From Pseudomonas sp. B21-056 (GTDB lineage: Bacteria > Pseudomonadota > Gammaproteobacteria > Pseudomonadales > Pseudomonadaceae): a DNA stretch of 64,000 nucleotides. The notes beneath the pieces are model-generated. The model was not told the origin of the DNA. It made no database searches and worked only from the letters and a program-made list of their open reading frames with translations. Position numbers and translations under genes: made by a program. The stretch is from NCBI RefSeq assembly GCF_026016325.1, contig NZ_CP087203.1, positions 5,642,001 through 5,706,000 on the forward strand, in the 5' to 3' direction. This document shows, in pieces, positions 59,220-64,000 of this stretch (within the stretch, counting starts at the first letter, position 1; each line of letters starts with the position of its first letter).

Positions 59220-59759
59220 TCAGTTGCGGAACGGGAATTTGAAAGCACGCAGCAGAGCGCGACCTTCGTCATCCGATTTGGCAGTGGTGGTCAGGGTAAT
59301 GTCCAGACCGCGCAGAGCATCGATCTTGTCGTAATCGATTTCCGGGAAAATGATCTGCTCTTTCACGCCCATGCTGTAGTTGCCACGACCATCGAAGGAC
59401 TTGGCATTCAGGCCGCGGAAGTCGCGAACCCGAGGCAGGGAGATCGACAGCAGACGATCCAGGAACTCGTACATACGATCGCGACGCAGGGTCACTTTGA
59501 CACCGATCGGCCAACCTTCGCGGACTTTGAAGCCGGCGATGGATTTGCGAGCGTGAGTCACAACGACTTTCTGGCCGGTGATCTTCTCCAGGTCAGCTAC
59601 CGCGTGCTCGATGACTTTCTTGTCGCCGATCGCTTCGCCCAGACCCATGTTCAGGGTGATCTTGGTAATGCGCGGAACTTCCATCACGTTCGCCAGCTTA
59701 AGTTCTTCCTTAAGCTTCGGTGCGATTTCCTTCCGGTAAATCTCTTTCAGTCGTGCCAT
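59220..59759 (-). CDS. rplE: 50S ribosomal protein L5
   Basis: 5S rRNA-binding central protuberance protein, 179 residues. Starts [20 protein letters not shown], includes [20 protein letters not shown] and the ending [14 protein letters not shown]. 20 bp after rplX. In E. coli the S8 repressor site is at the start of this gene. Confidence 0.99.
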   Translation of the reverse strand: MARLKEIYRKEIAPKLKEELKLANVMEVPRITKITLNMGLGEAIGDKKVIEHAVADLEKITGQKVVVTHARKSIAGFKVREGWPIGVKVTLRRDRMYEFLDRLLSISLPRVRDFRGLNAKSFDGRGNYSMGVKEQIIFPEIDYDKIDALRGLDITLTTTAKSDDEGRALLRAFKFPFRN

Positions 59760-59779
59760 GGTCTTCTACCTAGCAGTGT

Positions 59780-60094
59780 TCAAGCATCAACCGCTTTTTG
59801 GGTCGACTTGAAGACACGAATTTTTTTGCCGTCTTCTACTTTGAAACCAACGCGGTCAGCCTTGTTGGTTTCGCCGTTGAAAATGGCGACGTTGGAAGCG
59901 TGCAGTGGCGCTTCTTTCTCGACGATACCGCCCTGTACGCCCGACATCGGGTTAGGCTTGGTATGGCGCTTGACCAGGTTCAGACCACCAACAACCAGAC
60001 GGTTGTCAGCGAGAACCTTGAGCACCTTACCGCGCTTGCCCTTGTCTTTGCCGGCGATCACGATGATCTCGTCGTCACGACGAATCTTTTGCAT
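59780..60094 (-). CDS. rplX: 50S ribosomal protein L24
   Basis: Assembly-initiator protein of 104 residues. Starts [20 protein letters not shown] with the KOW motif [20 protein letters not shown], and [18 protein letters not shown] follows. 11 bp after rplN. Confidence 0.99.
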   Translation of the reverse strand: MQKIRRDDEIIVIAGKDKGKRGKVLKVLADNRLVVGGLNLVKRHTKPNPMSGVQGGIVEKEAPLHASNVAIFNGETNKADRVGFKVEDGKKIRVFKSTQKAVDA

Positions 60095-60105
60095 GTCGGA
60101 TCTCC

Positions 60106-60474
60106 TTACAGCACTTCTGGGGCGAGCGAGACGATCTTCATGAACTTCTCAGTACGAAGTTCACGAGTCACTGGCCCAAAGATACGGGTGCCGATTGGCT
60201 CTTGCTTGTTGTTCAACAGAACAGCAGCGTTGCCATCAAAGCGGATGATGGAGCCGTCAGCGCGACGAACACCGTGGCGAGTGCGGACTACAACAGCAGT
60301 CATCACTTGGCCTTTTTTCACCTTGCCGCGAGGAATTGCTTCCTTGACGGTAACTTTGATGATGTCGCCAATAGCAGCGTAACGACGATGGGAGCCACCC
60401 AGCACCTTGATGCACATAACGCGGCGAGCGCCGCTGTTATCGGCCACATCAAGCATGGATTGAGTCTGAATCAT
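60106..60474 (-). CDS. rplN: 50S ribosomal protein L14
   Basis: Subunit-interface protein of 122 residues, first gene of the classical spc operon. Starts [20 protein letters not shown] and ends [12 protein letters not shown]. It follows rpsQ by 23 bp; I see no promoter in that gap, so transcription appears continuous from the S10 operon. Confidence 0.99.
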   Translation of the reverse strand: MIQTQSMLDVADNSGARRVMCIKVLGGSHRRYAAIGDIIKVTVKEAIPRGKVKKGQVMTAVVVRTRHGVRRADGSIIRFDGNAAVLLNNKQEPIGTRIFGPVTRELRTEKFMKIVSLAPEVL

Positions 60475-60497
60475 ATAATTTCTCCGACCCCTAGCCC

Positions 60498-60764
60498 TTA
60501 GACTTCCACAGCGCGTTCGAGAACATCAACCAGCGCCCAAGATTTGGTCTTGGCCATCGGACGGGTTTCACGAATAGTGACCTTGTCGCCGATGTGGCAT
60601 TGATTGGTTTCGTCGTGCGCGTGCAGCTTAGTCGAACGCTTAACGTATTTACCGTAGATCGGGTGCTTAACGCGACGCTCGATCAGAACGGTGATGGTTT
60701 TGTCCATCTTGTCGCTGACAACACGGCCAGTCAGCGTACGGACAGTTTTTTCGGCTTCAGCCAT
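60498..60764 (-). CDS. rpsQ: 30S ribosomal protein S17
   Basis: 16S-binding assembly protein of 88 residues, OB fold. Starts [40 protein letters not shown] and [19 protein letters not shown] are conserved. Two bases after rpmC. Confidence 0.99.
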   Translation of the reverse strand: MAEAEKTVRTLTGRVVSDKMDKTITVLIERRVKHPIYGKYVKRSTKLHAHDETNQCHIGDKVTIRETRPMAKTKSWALVDVLERAVEV

Positions 60765-60766
60765 GA

Positions 60767-60958
60767 TTACTTACCTGCCTGCTGGTTGAGCACAGTTTTC
60801 ACGCGAGCGATGTCACGCTTAACTTGCGAGAGCAGATGAGACTGCCCCAACTGGCCAGTTGCTTTCTGCATACGCAGATTGAACTGGTCGCGCAGCAGGC
60901 CGAGCAGTTGCTCGTTCAGCTGCTGTGCTGATTTTTCACGAAGTTCATTCGCTTTCAT
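60767..60958 (-). CDS. rpmC: 50S ribosomal protein L29
   Basis: Exit-tunnel protein of 63 residues forming two antiparallel helices. Starts [20 protein letters not shown]; conserved [17 protein letters not shown] and [14 protein letters not shown]. The start shares one base with the rplP stop (TGATG). Confidence 0.99.
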
Positions 60959-61371
60959 CACATCACCGTCCGTTTAACAAAGGAGGTGGCGAGCGGCAGC
61001 TTTGCAGCAGCCAGGGCGAAAGCCTCACGCGCCAGCTCTTCAGAAACACCCTCGATTTCATACAGGACTTTGCCTGGCTGAATCTGGGCAACCCAGTACT
61101 CCACGTTACCCTTACCTTTACCCATCCGAACTTCGAGTGGCTTCTTGGTGACAGGCTTGTCCGGGAATACACGGATCCAGATCTTGCCGCCACGTTTTAC
61201 GTGACGGGTCAGAGCACGACGCGCTGACTCGATCTGACGAGCGGTGAGACGACCACGAGCAACAGACTTCAGCGCGAACTCGCCGAAGCTGACTTTGCTA
61301 CCGCGCAATGCCAGGCCACGATTGTGACCGGTCATCTGCTTGCGGAACTTCGTACGCTTTGGTTGCAACAT
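60958..61371 (-). CDS. rplP: 50S ribosomal protein L16
   Basis: Protein of 137 residues at the A-site tRNA elbow. Starts [20 protein letters not shown] and has [20 protein letters not shown] and the [20 protein letters not shown] motif; the conserved hydroxylatable Arg region is in place. 12 bp after rpsC. Confidence 0.99.
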
Positions 61372-61383
61372 TTGGCGTACCCC

Positions 61384-62070
61384 TTACTTAGCAGCTTTTT
61401 TACGAGGCGCTGGTGCTTGTGGTTTCAGCTCTTCTTGGCGACCACCAATTACTTCGCCTTTGAAGATCCAAACCTTTACACCGATCACACCGTAGGTGGT
61501 GTGAGCTTCGTAGTTGGCATAGTCGATGTCGGCACGCAGGGTGTGCAGTGGCACACGACCTTCGCGATACCATTCAGTACGTGCGATTTCAGCACCGCCG
61601 AGACGACCGCTCACTTGGATTTTGATGCCTTTGGCACCAATGCGAATTGCGTTCTGTACAGCGCGCTTCATAGCGCGACGGAACATGACGCGACGCTCCA
61701 GCTGCTGAGCTACGCTCTGCGCAACCAGCATACCGTCGAGTTCCGGCTTGCGGATCTCTTCGATATTGATGTGCACAGGCACACCCATTTGCTTGGTCAG
61801 GTCCTGACGCAGTTTCTCAACATCTTCACCTTTCTTCCCGATAACGATACCTGGACGAGCAGTGTGGATGGTGATACGTGCAGTCTGAGCCGGACGATGG
61901 ATATCGATACGGCTTACGGACGCGCTTTTTAGTTTGTCTTGGAGATACTCACGCACCTTCAGATCAGCGAACAAGTAGTCCGCATAAGTCCGACCGTCTG
62001 CGTACCAGACGGAGGTGTGCTCCTTGACGATTCCCAGGCGAATGCCAATGGGATGTACTTTCTGACCCAT
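61384..62070 (-). CDS. rpsC: 30S ribosomal protein S3
   Basis: mRNA-entry-channel protein of 228 residues. Starts [20 protein letters not shown] at 62070; the longer frame to 62154 overlaps rplV. The KH domain has [19 protein letters not shown] basic C-terminal tail ends [12 protein letters not shown]. 13 bp after rplV. Confidence 0.99.
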   Translation of the reverse strand: MGQKVHPIGIRLGIVKEHTSVWYADGRTYADYLFADLKVREYLQDKLKSASVSRIDIHRPAQTARITIHTARPGIVIGKKGEDVEKLRQDLTKQMGVPVHINIEEIRKPELDGMLVAQSVAQQLERRVMFRRAMKRAVQNAIRIGAKGIKIQVSGRLGGAEIARTEWYREGRVPLHTLRADIDYANYEAHTTYGVIGVKVWIFKGEVIGGRQEELKPQAPAPRKKAAK

Positions 62071-62083
62071 CTCTTCGACTCCG

Positions 62084-62416
62084 TTACTTGTCAGCAACCT
62101 TGACAGTGATATGGCAAGACCGCTTGACGATGCGATCAGCACGGCCTTTGGCACGTGGCATGATGCGCTTCAGCGAACGCCCTTCGTTGACGAAAACGGT
62201 GCTGACCTTGAGGTCATCAACGTCTGCGCCTTCGTTATGCTCGGCGTTGGCTACGGCCGACTCCAGCACTTTTTTCATGATCTCGGCGGCTTTCTTACTG
62301 CTGAAAGCCAACAGGTTGAGCGCTTCGCCCACCTTCTTCCCGCGGATCTGGTCGGCGACCAAGCGGGCTTTCTGGGCGGAGATTCGAGCGCCCGACAACT
62401 TAGCGGCTACTTCCAT
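62084..62416 (-). CDS. rplV: 50S ribosomal protein L22
   Basis: Exit-tunnel constriction protein of 110 residues, with the beta-hairpin loop region [20 protein letters not shown]. Starts [20 protein letters not shown]. Macrolide-resistance-type loop changes are not evident. 11 bp after rpsS. Confidence 0.99.
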
Positions 62417-62427
62417 TTCCTTACCCC

Positions 62428-62703
62428 TTAACGCTTGGCTTTCTTGTCAGCCACGTGCCCACGATATGTGCGGGTACCGGCGAACTCGCCCAGTTTGTGG
62501 CCGACCATGTCTTCGTTCACGAGAACTGGGACGTGCTGGCGACCGTTGTGTACAGCGATGGTCAGACCGACCATTTGTGGCAGGATCATCGAACGACGCG
62601 ACCAGGTCTTAACTGGTTTGCGATCGTTCTTTTCCGCCGCCACTTCGATCTTCTTCAGTAGGTGAAGATCAATAAAAGGACCTTTTTTCAGAGAACGTGG
62701 CAC
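62428..62703 (-). CDS. rpsS: 30S ribosomal protein S19
   Basis: Head protein of 91 residues. Starts [20 protein letters not shown] and has [20 protein letters not shown] and [20 protein letters not shown]. 16 bp after rplB. Confidence 0.99.
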
Positions 62704-62719
62704 TGTCGTATCCCTCTAT

Positions 62720-63544
62720 TTACTTGCGACGACGGACGATCATTTTGTCGGTACGCTTATTACCACGAGTCTTCGCGCCCTTAGTCGGGAAGCCCCATGG
62801 CGATACCGGATGACGACCACCAGAGGTACGACCTTCACCACCACCATGTGGGTGGTCAACCGGGTTCATGGCAACACCACGAACGGTTGGGCGAACGCCA
62901 CGCCAGCGCTTGGCGCCAGCTTTACCCAACGAACGCAGGCTGTGCTCGGAGTTCGAGACTTCGCCCAGGGTCGCACGGCATTCAGCCAGGACTTTACGCA
63001 TCTCACCAGAACGCAGACGCAGGGTCACATAGACACCTTCACGAGCGATCAGCTGAGCCGAAGCACCAGCGGAACGAGCGATTTGCGCGCCTTTACCTGG
63101 CTTCAATTCGATGCCGTGTACGGTGCTACCAACTGGAATGTTACGCAGTTGCAGAGCGTTGCCCGGCTTGATCGGTGCCAGGGCACCTGCGATCAGCTGG
63201 TCGCCAGCGCTGACGCCTTTAGGGGCGATGATGTAGCGACGCTCGCCATCTGCGTACAGCAGCAGAGCGATGTGAGCAGTACGGTTTGGATCGTATTCGA
63301 TACGCTCGACGGTGGCAGCGATGCCATCCTTGTCGTTGCGTCGGAAGTCGACCAGACGATAATGCTGCTTATGACCACCACCCACGTGACGTGTAGTGAT
63401 ACGACCATTGTTGTTACGACCACCAGACTTCGATTTTTTCTCGAGCAGCGGTGCGTGAGGAGCGCCTTTATGCAGCTCCTGGTTGACCACCTTGACCACA
63501 AAACGGCGGCCAGGGGAAGTCGGTTTGCATTTAACGATTGCCAT
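62720..63544 (-). CDS. rplB: 50S ribosomal protein L2
   Basis: Peptidyl-transferase-centre assembly protein of 274 residues. Starts [20 protein letters not shown]; the conserved [20 protein letters not shown] loop includes the histidine implicated in peptidyl transfer. 14 bp after rplW. Confidence 0.99.
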   Translation of the reverse strand: MAIVKCKPTSPGRRFVVKVVNQELHKGAPHAPLLEKKSKSGGRNNNGRITTRHVGGGHKQHYRLVDFRRNDKDGIAATVERIEYDPNRTAHIALLLYADGERRYIIAPKGVSAGDQLIAGALAPIKPGNALQLRNIPVGSTVHGIELKPGKGAQIARSAGASAQLIAREGVYVTLRLRSGEMRKVLAECRATLGEVSNSEHSLRSLGKAGAKRWRGVRPTVRGVAMNPVDHPHGGGEGRTSGGRHPVSPWGFPTKGAKTRGNKRTDKMIVRRRK

Positions 63545-63558
63545 GATGCACCCCCTCC

Positions 63559-63858
63559 TTACTCAGCACTGCTGCTGAAATCGAGATCTTGGCCTGGCTG
63601 AAGGGAGATAACTGCCTTCTTCCAGTCATTACGCTTGCCCAGACCGCGAGCAGTGCGCTTGCTTTTACCCAGAACGTTCAGGGTAGTCACGCGCTCTACT
63701 TTCACGCTGAACAGGCTTTCGACGGCCTTCTTGATTTCCAGCTTGGTTGCGTCGGTAGCAACCTTGAAAACGAACTGGCCTTTCTTGTCTGCCAGAACCG
63801 TAGCCTTCTCGGAAACGTGCGGGCCAAGCAGAACTTTAAATACGCGTTCCTGGTTCAT
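63559..63858 (-). CDS. rplW: 50S ribosomal protein L23
   Basis: Exit-tunnel docking protein for trigger factor and SRP, 99 residues. Starts [40 protein letters not shown] and [20 protein letters not shown] are conserved. The start overlaps the rplD stop as ATGA. Confidence 0.99.
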
Positions 63859-64000
63859 CCCAGCAGCTCCTCGAATTTCTTCACGGCCGACACGGTGATC
63901 AACACCTTGTCGTATGCGATCAGACTGACCGGATCGGAACCCTGTACGTCACGAACATCGACGTGCGGCAGGTTGCGAGCAGCCAGGTACAGGTTCTGAT
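63855..64000 (-). CDS. rplD: 50S ribosomal protein L4, C-terminal fragment (5' end beyond window)
   Basis: Last 47 codons of L4, cut by the right edge: [20 protein letters not shown] then [21 protein letters not shown] and EELLG. L4 is an assembly protein and, in E. coli, repressor of the S10 operon. Reading frame and ATGA coupling to rplW are intact. Confidence 0.96.

Overview
The window is a chromosomal segment of a Pseudomonas, most likely of the P. fluorescens species complex. The evidence is high GC content, gene order matching the P. aeruginosa nrdR-rib-nusB-thiL-pgpA, oprG and ssb/uvrA/katA/ribosomal neighbourhoods, and short palindromic REP sequences of the GTGGGAGCGAGCCTGCTCGCGAT type in many intergenic gaps. 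I see no rRNA, tRNA, insertion sequence, prophage or CRISPR array. Nearly all of it is core genome; the Fic gene at 6.9-8.1 kb is the most accessory-looking item.

Layout. 1-6.7 kb (minus): a four-gene mag/yfa-type operon (DUF2135, DUF2138, DUF1175, alpha-2-macroglobulin) whose last gene runs off the left edge. 6.8-8.1 kb (plus): a Fic-domain protein preceded by two tandem palindromes. 8.2-11.3 kb (plus): xseB-ispA-dxs (exonuclease VII small subunit and isoprenoid precursors). 11.5-19.4 kb (minus): ribA with a small membrane-protein gene, and a long cofactor/RNA operon nrdR-ribD-ribE-ribBA-ribH-nusB-thiL-pgpA plus a periplasmic binding protein. 19.6-21.7 kb (plus): a YbaY-type lipoprotein, a methyltransferase and a CnoX/YbbN co-chaperone. 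22.3-25.5 kb (plus): a ZrgA-type zinc-related cluster (His-rich periplasmic protein, ABC ATPase, FtsX-type permease, DUF3299) behind a Zur-like box. 25.8 kb: oprG behind an Anr/FNR-like box. 26.6-28.4 kb (minus): two nucleotide-sugar epimerase/reductase-type genes. 28.7-33.0 kb: the giant helicase gene lhr. 33.1-35.3 kb (minus): an MscS-type channel. 35.6-39.6 kb (plus): a tightly coupled DUF72-ybhP-clsB-ybhN operon. 39.7-44.3 kb: a hydrolase/DUF3182 pair, a GlxA-type regulator divergent from a cysteine hydrolase, and a small membrane protein. 44.4-51.6 kb: a YajR-like transporter with ssb (minus), uvrA (plus), ferritin and catalase (minus). 51.8-64.0 kb (minus): the ribosomal super-operon from rplD (partial, right edge) through spc and alpha to rplQ.

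The most useful second-look items are: (i) the DUF1175 (MagC/YfaT) protein has a Cys-His-His arrangement very like NlpC/P60 peptidases, next to an alpha-2-macroglobulin whose thioester cysteine is replaced by glycine; (ii) the Fic gene has two tandem 12-5-12 palindromes directly upstream, suggesting a dedicated operator; (iii) the spc ribosomal operon carries an unusual 210-bp gap between rpsN and rpsH with a strong hairpin, a near-consensus promoter and a short U-tailed hairpin, so either an internal promoter with attenuator or a small RNA; (iv) three unrelated families of inverted REP pairs occupy 13 gaps, some inside operons, and one supplies a stop codon. Start codons were moved from the longest reading frame where a ribosome-binding site, signal peptide or family length argued for it.
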